Origin: Novosphingobium chloroacetimidivorans | GTDB lineage: Bacteria; Pseudomonadota; Alphaproteobacteria; Sphingomonadales; Sphingomonadaceae | Assembly (NCBI RefSeq): GCF_014204535.1 | Contig: NZ_JACHLR010000014.1 | Location: forward strand, 62,001-126,000 | DNA length: 64,000 nucleotides | Direction: 5' to 3' | Part shown: positions 1 to 7,122 of the stretch, piece after piece | Numbering within the stretch: position 1 is the stretch's first letter | Layout: each line of letters begins with the position of its first letter | Program-made: the position numbers and the translations under genes | Notes under the pieces: generated by a model | Database searches by the model: none | Seen by the model: only the letters and a program-made list of their open reading frames with translations | What the model was told of the DNA's origin: nothing

Positions 1-2
1 CC

Positions 3-542
3 TACGCCGCTGCGCGCCTGCCGGTAAACGAGGGCATGGCCGAAAGCGCCGCGCCGCTGATCGCCTCGATGCTCTCGGCTGGCCTGGATGCCAACGCGAT
101 GCGCTGGGCCAATGTCGTCAACGCCGGCAGCGAGGGCTGGGCGCTGCTCGTTCTCGCCGCCCCGACGCGCTCCTCCGAGGTCAGCTCGTCGGATATCGAC
201 ACCTTCGTCGATGCGGACGCCAGCGAGGACCAGCGCAAGTCCGCGTTCCTTGTCGCGGGTCTGGCAGGCCTGGGTCGCATCGATACCGGCACTGCGGGCA
301 GTTACTCGGCGAACATGAAGCTGGGTCTGGGCAGCAGCACGCGCTTCACCCAAGTGATCGACGGCGCCGCACGCAACCGCGACGTTGCGAGTGTCGCCAT
401 GCTGGCCGGCCTGGGCATGCAGGGAACGCGGTGGTCGCAGATGTCGCCGCGCTACCTGTACCACATCGTCTCGGCGCTGCGCACGGTCGGGCTCGAGGCC
501 GAGGCCCGGATGATCGCCGCCGAAGCCGTGGCACGGGCCTGA
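3..542 (+). CDS. Hypothetical protein, 3' part of a gene cut by the window edge
   Basis: The reading frame is open from the first bases of the window and stops 40 bp before xerD, so only the C-terminal ~179 residues are seen. The product is rich in Ala, Gly, Ser and Leu, with no cysteine, no clear membrane segment and no motif I recognise. It contains alternating helical stretches (for example around LYHIVSALRTVGLEAEARM near the end) that could belong to a helical repeat or solenoid, but this is a guess. Same-strand position just ahead of xerD suggests possible co-transcription. Function unknown. Confidence 0.7.
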   Translation, partial: YAAARLPVNEGMAESAAPLIASMLSAGLDANAMRWANVVNAGSEGWALLVLAAPTRSSEVSSSDIDTFVDADASEDQRKSAFLVAGLAGLGRIDTGTAGSYSANMKLGLGSSTRFTQVIDGAARNRDVASVAMLAGLGMQGTRWSQMSPRYLYHIVSALRTVGLEAEARMIAAEAVARA

Positions 543-582
543 GCAGGTCCTCGTCCCGGACGCCGGAGCGCGGGGCGATGGT

Positions 583-1470
583 GTGCTCGTGAGCGATCCG
601 GTCGAGACCTTTCTTGCCATGCTCGCTGCCGAGCGGGGTGCCTCGCGCAACACCCTCGATGCCTACCGCCGCGACCTGGCGGCCACCCGCGAGGCGATCG
701 GCGACCCGGCGACGGCGGACGGTGCGGCGCTGGCCAGGCTGGGTGAGGCATTCTCGGGCCTCGCCGCATCGAGCCTCGCGCGCCGCTGCTCGGCGCTGCG
801 GCAGTTCTACGGCTTCCTTGTCGACGAGGGCCTGCGTGAGGACGATCCCTCCGCGGCGCTGCCGCGACCCAGAGCGCGGCGGCCCCTTCCACGCCTGCTC
901 GGCCACGATGACGTCGCGCGCTTCTTCGCCCGCGCTGAACTCGAGGCCGAGGGAGATCGCCCGGAAGCCGTGCGCCTGCTCTGTCAGCTCGAACTTCTCT
1001 ACGGCTCCGGCCTGCGCGCCAGCGAGTTGGTGTCCTTGCCGGTATCGGCCGTGCCGCGCGACGCGCCGTTCCTGCACGTGAGCGGGAAGGGCGGGCAGCA
1101 GCGGATGGTGCCGGTGAGCACGCGAGCGCGCCAGGCGCTGACCCGCTGGCTGCCGCTCCGCACCGGCGACTCCCGCTACCTGTTCCCCTCGCGCGGAGCG
1201 GCCGGGCACATGACGCGGGTCCGACTGTTCCAGCTGCTGCGCGATCTTGCCGCGCGTGCCGACATCGACCCGACGCGCGTCTCGCCCCACGTCCTGCGCC
1301 ATGCCTTTGCCACCCACCTGCTGGAGGGCGGCGCGGACTTGCGCGTGCTCCAGACCCTGCTCGGTCATGCCGACATCGCCACGACCCAGATCTACACGCA
1401 TGTCGAGAGTTCGCGCCTGGTCGCGCTGGTCAATGCCCGCCATCCGCTGGCAAGACCTGCCTCAGCCTAG
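583..1470 (+). CDS. xerD: Tyrosine recombinase XerD
   Basis: Site-specific tyrosine recombinase that, with XerC, resolves chromosome dimers at dif during division. The 295-residue length is standard. The N-terminal core-binding (SAM-like) domain covers about residues 1-95. The catalytic domain carries the full set of active-site residues: R145 (in GLRASEL), K169 (SGKGGQQR), H236 and R239 (SPHVLRHAFATH), H262 (LLGHAD) and the nucleophile Y271 (TQIYTHV). The start is GTG at 583 with a GGGG stretch about 7 bp upstream; a second in-frame GTG at 589 is possible. XerC is the alternative name, but the isolated chromosomal context and length fit XerD better. Confidence 0.92.
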   Translation: MLVSDPVETFLAMLAAERGASRNTLDAYRRDLAATREAIGDPATADGAALARLGEAFSGLAASSLARRCSALRQFYGFLVDEGLREDDPSAALPRPRARRPLPRLLGHDDVARFFARAELEAEGDRPEAVRLLCQLELLYGSGLRASELVSLPVSAVPRDAPFLHVSGKGGQQRMVPVSTRARQALTRWLPLRTGDSRYLFPSRGAAGHMTRVRLFQLLRDLAARADIDPTRVSPHVLRHAFATHLLEGGADLRVLQTLLGHADIATTQIYTHVESSRLVALVNARHPLARPASA

Positions 1471-1532
1471 CGGACGGGAACAAGGCCGCAGGCTTGCCGT
1501 TCACCGGCAAAGGGTCCGCGAAAGGGAGAAGC

Positions 1533-3023
1533 ATGGCCGAGAAGCGCCGCATGTTCGCACTCAAGTCAGCCGTCGCCGTCAGCTGTGCCGTTGTTGCAGG
1601 CGTTGCCACAGTCGGCGTCGAGCCGGTCAGGGCCGCGGTGGAAAGTGCCGCTCGCGCCATTTCTCCGGCCGACAAGGCGCAGGGCGCCAAGGCCCATCCC
1701 GACCTGCTGGCCGAGTTCGGAGGCAAGCTAACCGGCCCGCAAGCCGCCTACGTCGAGTCGGTCGGCAAGACGATCGCGCTGCAGTCGGGTCTCGGCAATG
1801 CGCGGGAGGACTTCACGGTCAGCTTGCTCAACTCGTCGGTGAACAACGCTTTCGCGATTCCGGGGGGCTACGTCTACGTGACCCGGCAGCTGACTGCCCT
1901 GATGAACAACGAGGCGGAGCTTGCCGGCGTGCTGGGGCACGAGGTGGGCCATGTCGCCGCACGGCATTCAGCCAAGCGCCAGCAGGCCGCGACTCGCAAT
2001 TCGATCCTGGGAGCCCTGGGGTCGGTCCTGGCCGGCGCGGTCCTGGGCGACAGCGGCTTTGGTCGGCTGGGGCAGCAGGTCTTCTCGCAAGGCTCGCAGC
2101 TGCTCACCCTCAAGTTCTCTCGCACACAGGAGCTGGAGGCGGATGACCTCGGCATCACTTACCTGCGCCGCGCCGGCTATGATCCACGCGCGATGGCGAC
2201 AGTGCTGGAGAGCCTGGCCCGGCAGAATGCGTTGGATTCGCAGTTGCGCGGCAGTGGCGCCGAAGTGCCGCAATGGGCCTCGACTCACCCAGATCCCGCC
2301 TCGCGAGTGCGCACCGCCTTGACCCGCGCCGGCGCCGGCGCCACGGGACTGACCAACCGCGACAAGTTCCTCGCCGGCATCAATGGGCTGACCTACGATG
2401 ACGATCCGCGGCAAGGCCTGGTAGAAGGCCGCAGGTTCACCCACCCCGACTTGCGGCTCAGCTTCGAGGCGCCGGACGGCTTCTATCTGGTGAACGGCGC
2501 CAAGTCCGTCTCGATCAGCGGGCAATCGGGCAAGGCGGAGTTCGCATCGGCCGCGTTCGATGGCAATCTCGACCGCTATGTCGCCGGTGTGTTCGCCAGC
2601 CTCACCAATTCCAATGCGGGCAGCGGCACTCCGCAGCTTGAAAGCACCACCGTCAACGGCATCCCTGCACGCTACGGCCTCGCGCGTGCGCAGACCAATA
2701 GTGGCACTGTCGACGTTGTGGTGTTCGCCTACGATTTCGGCGGCGGTAAGGCCTACCACTTCGCGGCGATCGCCCAGGCCGGGAATGCCGGCGTGTTCAA
2801 CGGGATGTTCCGCTCGATGCGCCGGATTACGACCGCTGAGGCCGGTGCGGTCAAGCCGCGGCGCCTGACCGTCGTCACCGTAAAGGCGGGAGACACCGTG
2901 CAGTCGCTGGCATCGCGCATGGCCTACCGCGATGCGCCGGTCGACCGTTTCCTGGTGCTGAACGGGTTGCAATCCGATGCGCGCCTCACGCCCGGTCAAA
3001 AGGTGAAGCTGGTCACGTATTGA
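1533..3023 (+). CDS. M48-family zinc metalloprotease with C-terminal LysM-like domain
   Basis: Predicted periplasmic or membrane-anchored metallopeptidase of the BepA/LoiP type, likely acting in envelope quality control (role inferred from the family). The N-terminus is basic followed by a hydrophobic signal segment (about residues 10-35). The zinc motif HEVGH is at residues 136-140, and the downstream ELEAD segment supplies the third, Glu ligand. The last ~50 residues (from VTVKAGDTVQSLA to the end) look like a LysM-type peptidoglycan-binding module. The ATG at 1533 is preferred over an upstream TTG at 1494 because it has a GGGAGAA Shine-Dalgarno sequence at the right distance. Confidence 0.9.
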   Translation: MAEKRRMFALKSAVAVSCAVVAGVATVGVEPVRAAVESAARAISPADKAQGAKAHPDLLAEFGGKLTGPQAAYVESVGKTIALQSGLGNAREDFTVSLLNSSVNNAFAIPGGYVYVTRQLTALMNNEAELAGVLGHEVGHVAARHSAKRQQAATRNSILGALGSVLAGAVLGDSGFGRLGQQVFSQGSQLLTLKFSRTQELEADDLGITYLRRAGYDPRAMATVLESLARQNALDSQLRGSGAEVPQWASTHPDPASRVRTALTRAGAGATGLTNRDKFLAGINGLTYDDDPRQGLVEGRRFTHPDLRLSFEAPDGFYLVNGAKSVSISGQSGKAEFASAAFDGNLDRYVAGVFASLTNSNAGSGTPQLESTTVNGIPARYGLARAQTNSGTVDVVVFAYDFGGGKAYHFAAIAQAGNAGVFNGMFRSMRRITTAEAGAVKPRRLTVVTVKAGDTVQSLASRMAYRDAPVDRFLVLNGLQSDARLTPGQKVKLVTY

Positions 3024-3044
3024 ACTGGTGCGCGCATACGAGAA

Positions 3045-3068
3045 GGGCGGCAGGTTGCCCTGCCGCCC
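3045..3068. terminator. Hairpin terminator between convergent M48 protease and Flp pilin genes
   Basis: A perfect 10-bp stem (GGGCGGCAGG pairing with CCTGCCGCCC) with a TTGC loop lies between the two convergent stops. A T-containing stretch follows on both strands, so it could end transcription from both sides. Confidence 0.7.
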
Positions 3069-3092
3069 CGATCTCTTTGCTTAAGCCGAAGC

Positions 3093-3266
3093 TTAGCCGT
3101 TCTTCGCCTGCAGCGTCGACGAGGTCTTGGTGAAGGTCGAGGTCAGCGACGAACCAAGGCCGGCCATCGCGGTGATGGCGGCAACGGCGATGAGAGCGGC
3201 GATCAGGCCGTACTCGATGGCGGTCGCGCCCTTTTCGTCGCGGCGGAACTTGTTGATGAACTTCAT
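3093..3266 (-). CDS. Flp/Fap-type pilin (type IVb pilin), 57 aa
   Basis: Small prepilin of the Tad/Flp system, building adhesive type IVb pili. The product starts MKFINKFRRDEKGATAIEYG: a basic leader, then a Gly-Ala cleavage point followed five residues later by the Glu-Tyr pair typical of Flp pilins, then a hydrophobic helix (LIAALIAVAAITAMAGL). It should be cleaved by a TadV-type prepilin peptidase. A Shine-Dalgarno AGGAGAC (as CTCCT on the plus strand) precedes the ATG. A second pilin gene lies 99 bp upstream on the same strand. No other tad/cpa genes are in the window. Confidence 0.88.
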   Translation of the reverse strand: MKFINKFRRDEKGATAIEYGLIAALIAVAAITAMAGLGSSLTSTFTKTSSTLQAKNG

Positions 3267-3365
3267 GTGTAGTCTCCTGGGATCTAAACGTCTCTTGTAA
3301 CCCGGTCCGTTCAGCGCCTGCCCCCCGGACGACTTGCTGAATAGGTGAGAAACCTGAAAATATGT

Positions 3366-3554
3366 TTAATTGCTCTGCTGTGCTTTTGCGGCTTCGGTGT
3401 TGACGTGTGTCCACATCTTGAGAGTCTCACTCGCCACGCCGCCGACCGCTAGAACGATGCCGAAGACGATGATGCCAAGAATGATTCCGTATTCGACGGC
3501 AGACGTTCCGCGTCGATCGGCAAGCAAGCGCTTGTAATATCCAGATATCCGCAT
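3366..3554 (-). CDS. Flp-family type IVb pilin, second copy, 62 aa
   Basis: Second small prepilin. After a basic leader of ~15 residues comes GTSAVEYGIILGIIVFGI, which has the Gly cleavage site, the Glu-Tyr pair and a hydrophobic helix. It differs from the downstream pilin by a longer, Lys- and Gln-rich C-terminus (KMWTHVNTEAAKAQQ), so it may be a minor or alternative pilin rather than a simple duplicate. The two genes are oriented head to tail and probably share expression. Encoded divergently from mutT, whose start is only 46 bp away. Confidence 0.82.
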   Translation of the reverse strand: MRISGYYKRLLADRRGTSAVEYGIILGIIVFGIVLAVGGVASETLKMWTHVNTEAAKAQQSN

Positions 3555-3600
3555 CGCCGCCTCGCAACTTCCCCAATTTGCCGAAGGATGACACCGCAGC

Positions 3601-4068
3601 GTGAAGACTCCCTTAAGCTCTCGTTCCCGCCAGACAGACGGACATCAGGCGGTCTGGGTCACTGCCGTCGCTTTGGTTAATTCCGAGTGTCAGGTGCTGA
3701 TGCAGCGCCGGCCCGATGCAAGTGCGCATGGCGGACTGTGGGAGTTTCCGGGCGGCAAGCTGGAACCGGGGGAGTCGCCACAAGCTGCCGGGATCCGCGA
3801 ACTGGCGGAGGAGCTTGGCGTCGATATCCTGCCGGACGATCTCATCCCCGTAAGCTTCGCTTCGGGTGAGACGACCGGATCGGAGCCCCGGCGCCCTTTG
3901 ATCATCCTGCTGCATGCCTGCCGGACGTGGCAGGGTACGCCGCAGCCGCATGCCGCAAGCGCGTTGCGCTGGTGCGACTGGCACTCGCTCGCCACATTGG
4001 ACATGCCGCCCTTGGACTATCCCCTTGCCGAGGCACTGGGCAGGTTCTTCAGGTTCCAGGCGTCGTAG
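3601..4068 (+). CDS. mutT: Nudix (deoxy)nucleoside triphosphate pyrophosphohydrolase, MutT type
   Basis: Predicted to hydrolyse oxidised dGTP (8-oxo-dGTP) to the monophosphate and so sanitise the nucleotide pool. The 155-residue product has one Nudix box at about residues 52-74: G52 in GGKLEPGESP, then RELAEELGV, matching Gx5Ex7REUxEExGU. Preceding residues (VALVNSECQVLMQRRP) form the usual N-terminal strands. The start is a GTG without a strong Shine-Dalgarno, and the first ~15 residues before AVWVTAVAL may be unstructured, so a slightly later start cannot be excluded. Followed by tRNA-Arg. Confidence 0.88.
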   Translation: MKTPLSSRSRQTDGHQAVWVTAVALVNSECQVLMQRRPDASAHGGLWEFPGGKLEPGESPQAAGIRELAEELGVDILPDDLIPVSFASGETTGSEPRRPLIILLHACRTWQGTPQPHAASALRWCDWHSLATLDMPPLDYPLAEALGRFFRFQAS

Positions 4069-4112
4069 GCACTTGCAACCCGTCCATTCGCGGCTATGTG
4101 CACGCCTTCAAT

Positions 4113-4189
4113 GCGCCCGTAGCTCAGCTGGATAGAGCATCAGACTACGAATCTGAGGGTCGGACGTTCGAATCGTTCCGGGCGCACCA
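4113..4189 (+). tRNA. tRNA-Arg (anticodon ACG)
   Basis: A 77-nt cloverleaf with an encoded CCA end. The acceptor stem GCGCCCG pairs perfectly with CGGGCGC. The D arm is GCTCAGCTGGATAGAGC. The anticodon stem TCAGA/TCTGA encloses loop CTACGAA with anticodon ACG. The T arm contains GTTCGAATC. The IS21 element begins 159 bp downstream. Confidence 0.97.
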
Positions 4190-4348
4190 CATCCACGCCT
4201 CATCGCTGCGTCGAAATCTTCGGTGTTGCGTCAAGGCGATCGTGCTCAGGCGATCATCGCCGGGTACGTCGATGCAGCCGGTTTTGCGGCCGAGACCGAC
4301 GTTTTCGGTGTGCATTTCGGATCACGAACACACCTGAGCGTTTCGGGG
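4190..4348. other. Spacer between tRNA-Arg and the IS element, no gene seen
   Basis: I see no convincing coding signal. One plus-strand reading frame runs from 4223 into the IS end, but its composition is unremarkable and its continuation across the reconstructed empty site matches no known protein. Confidence 0.4.
4341..4348. repeat. Target-site duplication of the IS21 element, left copy
   Basis: TTTCGGGG directly precedes the TGT terminus of the element. The identical octamer follows the other end at 6865-6872. Confidence 0.93.
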
Positions 4349-4521
4349 TGTCAATCGGCGCGCAAAAGGGACCCCCTATCGGCGTCCAAAAGGGACCCCC
4401 TTTGCGGCGTAGCGTGACAGGCATGACGGACGCAGCATTCGCGCTGCTCGCGGCGTAGGGAGGGCGTAGCCCGACCGGAGGCGCGAGCAGCGCGAGGCAT
4501 CTTGTTGGGGGTGTTGGAGCG

Positions 4522-5250
4522 TCAGCTACGGTGTTTGAAGCGCCAGCTGTCGTTGCCGGTCTCGATGATGTCGCAATGGTGGGTGATGCGATCAAGCAGC
4601 GCAGTGGTCATCTTCGGGTCGCCAAAAACGGTCGGCCATTCGCCAAAGGCCAGGTTTGTTGTGATGATGACCGAGGTCCGCTCGTAGAGCTTGCTGATCA
4701 GATGGAAGAGCAGTTGGCCGCCTGAGCGGGCAAACGGCAGGTAGCCGAGCTCGTCGAGGACTACGACGTCGAGGCGGGAGAGTTGGGTTGCGAGCGCACC
4801 GGCCTTGCCAAGGCGCGTTTCTTCCTCAAGCCGGTTCACCAGATCGACCGTGTTGAAATAGCGTCCGCGGCCGCCGTCTCGCACCACGTTGGCGGTGATG
4901 GCGCTGGCGAGATGCGTCTTGCCGGTGCCCGTACCGCCGACGAGCACGACATTGCGCTGGCCTGGCAGAAACGATCCGCTGTGCAGCGAGCGCACCAGCC
5001 CTTCGTTGATAGGTGTGCCGTCGAAAACGAAGGCGTCGAGGTCCTTCACCGCCGGCAGGCGGGCGGCCGTCATGCGGTAACGCACCGATGCTGCATGACG
5101 GTGGGTCGTCTCAGCACGCAACAGATCGGTCAGGATCTCCATCGTCGTGCGCTTGCGTTGCAGCCCGGTGGTCACCGCTTCGTCGAAGGCTCCAGCCATG
5201 CCCTTGAGCCCGAGCGCCGTCAGGGTCTTCATCATTTCATGCCGCTGCAT
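4522..5250 (-). CDS. istB: IS21 helper ATPase IstB
   Basis: AAA+ ATPase that assists the IstA transposase in target capture. The 242-residue product has a Walker A motif [11 protein letters not shown] and a Walker B-like [12 protein letters not shown], both characteristic of IstB/DnaC-like helper proteins. I chose the ATG at 5250 (MQRHEMMK): it overlaps the end of istA by 14 bp, the usual coupled arrangement in IS21 elements. An open frame upstream to 5289 is internal to istA and is not expected to be used. Confidence 0.95.
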   Translation of the reverse strand: MQRHEMMKTLTALGLKGMAGAFDEAVTTGLQRKRTTMEILTDLLRAETTHRHAASVRYRMTAARLPAVKDLDAFVFDGTPINEGLVRSLHSGSFLPGQRNVVLVGGTGTGKTHLASAITANVVRDGGRGRYFNTVDLVNRLEEETRLGKAGALATQLSRLDVVVLDELGYLPFARSGGQLLFHLISKLYERTSVIITTNLAFGEWPTVFGDPKMTTALLDRITHHCDIIETGNDSWRFKHRS

Positions 5251-6769
5251 GGAGGCCTCGCAAGCTATCGTAGCGGTTGCAGTCAGCACGGGGTGGATGG
5301 CGCAGCATCAGGTCCTCGGGTGTGGCGATCGCCAGGGCTCGTGGCGGCTCACGATGTCGCGCCAGGATGTTGAGGATGATGTCGTCGCTCGTGACGCCCG
5401 CCAGCAACGCCTCGCGAGCGGCCGCCTCGACTGCCTCCAGGCCATCGTCGAGCACGGCTGACAGCACGCGCACGAACCGCCGGTCAGCGTCATCGCCAGT
5501 GCCCAGCTTGCGCCGCAACTTCGCCAGCGCTGGCGGCAACTCCCAGCCCTGGAATGGTGCGCCGTTACGCAACGCGCCGGGTTTGGTCACGAGCACCGGC
5601 AGGTAGTGCCAAGGGTCGTAGATGGTCCGATCGCGTCCAAAGCAGCGGGGATGATCGGCGACGATCTCACCGTCGCAGCGCACGACGATGCGGTCGGCGT
5701 ATGCACGGACCTGCACCGTACGGCGAACCGCCTTGGCCATGACGGAATAGCGGTTGCGATCGAAGCTGATCAGGCATGTCCCGCTCACCGCATGCTCGCT
5801 CTCGTGGAAGCCATCGAAAGGGGCGACGATGGGTTGGAGCACGGCGCACTCGGCAGCCCATGCCTGGGCAACGGTCAGCTCCTTGTGCTCGGGATGCCGG
5901 TGCATATCGGCCCAGCGGCAGCACTCCGCCTCTAGCCAGCCATTCAGCTCCTCGATGCTGGCAAAGCGCAGACGTGGCTGGAAGAACCGCCCACGAGCCG
6001 TCTGCACCTGGTTTTCGACCTGGCCTTTCTCCCAACCGGCCGCCGGTGAGCAGGCTGTGGGCTCGACCATGTAGTGGCTCGCCATGACCAGGAAGCGCCG
6101 GTTGAAGACCCGCTCCTTGCCGGCGAAAACGCTCGTCACCGCCGTCTTCATGTTATCGTAGATGCCGCGCGTTGGCACCCCGCCGAAGAAGGCGAAGGCT
6201 CGGGCATGCGCGTCGAAGAGCATCTCCTGCGTCTCGCGTGGGTAGACTTGCACATACATCGCCCGCGATGCGCACAGCCGCACATGCGCCACTTTCACGC
6301 GCATCGGCTTGCCGGCGATCTCGACGTCCTCGTGGCTCCAGTCGAACTGGTAGGCCTCGCCGGGACGAAACAGCAGCGGGATGAAGGCCGGCGCGTTCAT
6401 GACGTCGCGGCGCCGCGTCCGGCGCCACCGGGCGGCATAGCGACGCACCGCATCGTACGAACCGTCGAACCCCTCGCGCACCAGCAGATCATGGATGCGC
6501 GTAAGGCGCAGTTTCTCGCGCCGCGGCCGCGCCTCATCCTCTTCCAGCATCGTGTCGAGCTGGCCCTGAAACGGTCCCAGCTTGGGCAGCGGCTGAACCT
6601 CTCGCCGATATGCCATGTCCGCATCCGGTGCCCGGATCGCCTTGCGAACAACCTTGCGCGACAAATGCAGGTCTCGCGCGATCGCCTTGATGGCTTTGCC
6701 CGACGCGTGCTCGCGCCGGACCCTCAACACCGTCTCCAATACCAACATCCCGATCTCGCCGCCCGACAC
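5237..6769 (-). CDS. istA: IS21 transposase IstA
   Basis: DDE transposase of the element, 510 residues, full length. An N-terminal helix-turn-helix (about residues 15-50, [20 protein letters not shown]) should bind the terminal repeats. The catalytic triad can be read as the Asp in YQFDWSHED, the Asp in [11 protein letters not shown] and the Glu in [13 protein letters not shown]-terminal beta-barrel-like region follows. Translation begins at a GTG just inside the right-end repeats and the stop overlaps istB. Confidence 0.95.
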   Translation of the reverse strand: MSGGEIGMLVLETVLRVRREHASGKAIKAIARDLHLSRKVVRKAIRAPDADMAYRREVQPLPKLGPFQGQLDTMLEEDEARPRREKLRLTRIHDLLVREGFDGSYDAVRRYAARWRRTRRRDVMNAPAFIPLLFRPGEAYQFDWSHEDVEIAGKPMRVKVAHVRLCASRAMYVQVYPRETQEMLFDAHARAFAFFGGVPTRGIYDNMKTAVTSVFAGKERVFNRRFLVMASHYMVEPTACSPAAGWEKGQVENQVQTARGRFFQPRLRFASIEELNGWLEAECCRWADMHRHPEHKELTVAQAWAAECAVLQPIVAPFDGFHESEHAVSGTCLISFDRNRYSVMAKAVRRTVQVRAYADRIVVRCDGEIVADHPRCFGRDRTIYDPWHYLPVLVTKPGALRNGAPFQGWELPPALAKLRRKLGTGDDADRRFVRVLSAVLDDGLEAVEAAAREALLAGVTSDDIILNILARHREPPRALAIATPEDLMLRHPPRADCNRYDSLRGLHAAA

Positions 6770-6864
6770 ACCGCCAAGCGAGCAGCCTAAACCACCGAGA
6801 TGAGGGGTCCCTTTTGGACGCCGATCACCCCGCTAACGGGGTCCTTTTTCCACGCCGATCCACA

Positions 6865-6872
6865 TTTCGGGG
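6865..6872. repeat. Target-site duplication of the IS21 element, right copy
   Basis: TTTCGGGG immediately follows the ACA terminus and is identical to 4341-4348. Confidence 0.93.
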
Positions 6873-7058
6873 CTCCCCTGCTCGGTCTGTCGTGGTTGCG
6901 GACCCAGCGATCCAGCCTTGTCCTCCGCAAACTCCAATCCGGCAGGATGTCGCTCGGCCGTGTAGCTGGCGGGCCGGAGTTCGCCAAGAAGTCCCGCATG
7001 GAGGACATGAACCACGCATCTGCAGAGTTGGATTCTCGCCCTCATATCCACATTCCAG

Positions 7059-7082
7059 TTGCTAATGAAAACGACTCGCAAT
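7059..7082 (+). promoter_or_regulatory. Candidate Fur box upstream of the siderophore receptor
   Basis: The sequence around GCTAATGAAAACGACTCGC resembles the imperfect palindrome bound by Fur, with an ATTGC-like edge on both sides. It ends about 40 bp before the receptor start. Iron control of such receptors is well established; that this particular site is used is inference. Confidence 0.4.
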
Positions 7083-7122
7083 ATCGATCGCGGCGTTCAC
7101 TGGAACCAAGGGGCTTATCACT

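Larger units (their letters stand above)
4349..6864 (-). mobile_element. Complete IS21-family insertion sequence, 2516 bp
   Basis: The element starts with TGT and ends with ACA and is flanked by perfect 8-bp duplications (TTTCGGGG). Both ends carry the tandem subterminal repeats usual in IS21. On the left, units with core ATCGGCG..CAAAAGGGACCCC occur at about 4354-4375 and 4378-4399. On the right, inverted versions occur at 6803-6824 and 6839-6860. It encodes IstA and IstB on the minus strand with a 14-bp gene overlap and no disruption. It is inserted between tRNA-Arg and the TonB receptor gene and cuts no recognisable coding sequence. The intact genes and identical duplications indicate a fairly recent insertion and probable activity. 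Confidence 0.95.
6770..7122. other. IS right end plus promoter region of the TonB receptor gene
   Basis: Bases 6770-6864 hold the right terminal repeats of the IS, and 6865-6872 the second target duplication. The remaining ~250 bp contain no convincing gene and carry the upstream region of the TonB-dependent receptor, including a candidate Fur site at 7059-7082. Confidence 0.6.

Noticed and set aside
4223..4417. Coding sequence disrupted by the IS21 insertion
   Set aside because: Joining the flanks across the duplicated octamer extends the frame by only ~30 residues of Cys/Pro-rich, unconvincing protein. The site looks intergenic.
4441..4521. Separate small gene in the IS left end
   Set aside because: The sequence is part of the terminal non-coding region of the IS; no start with a ribosome-binding site leads to a plausible protein.
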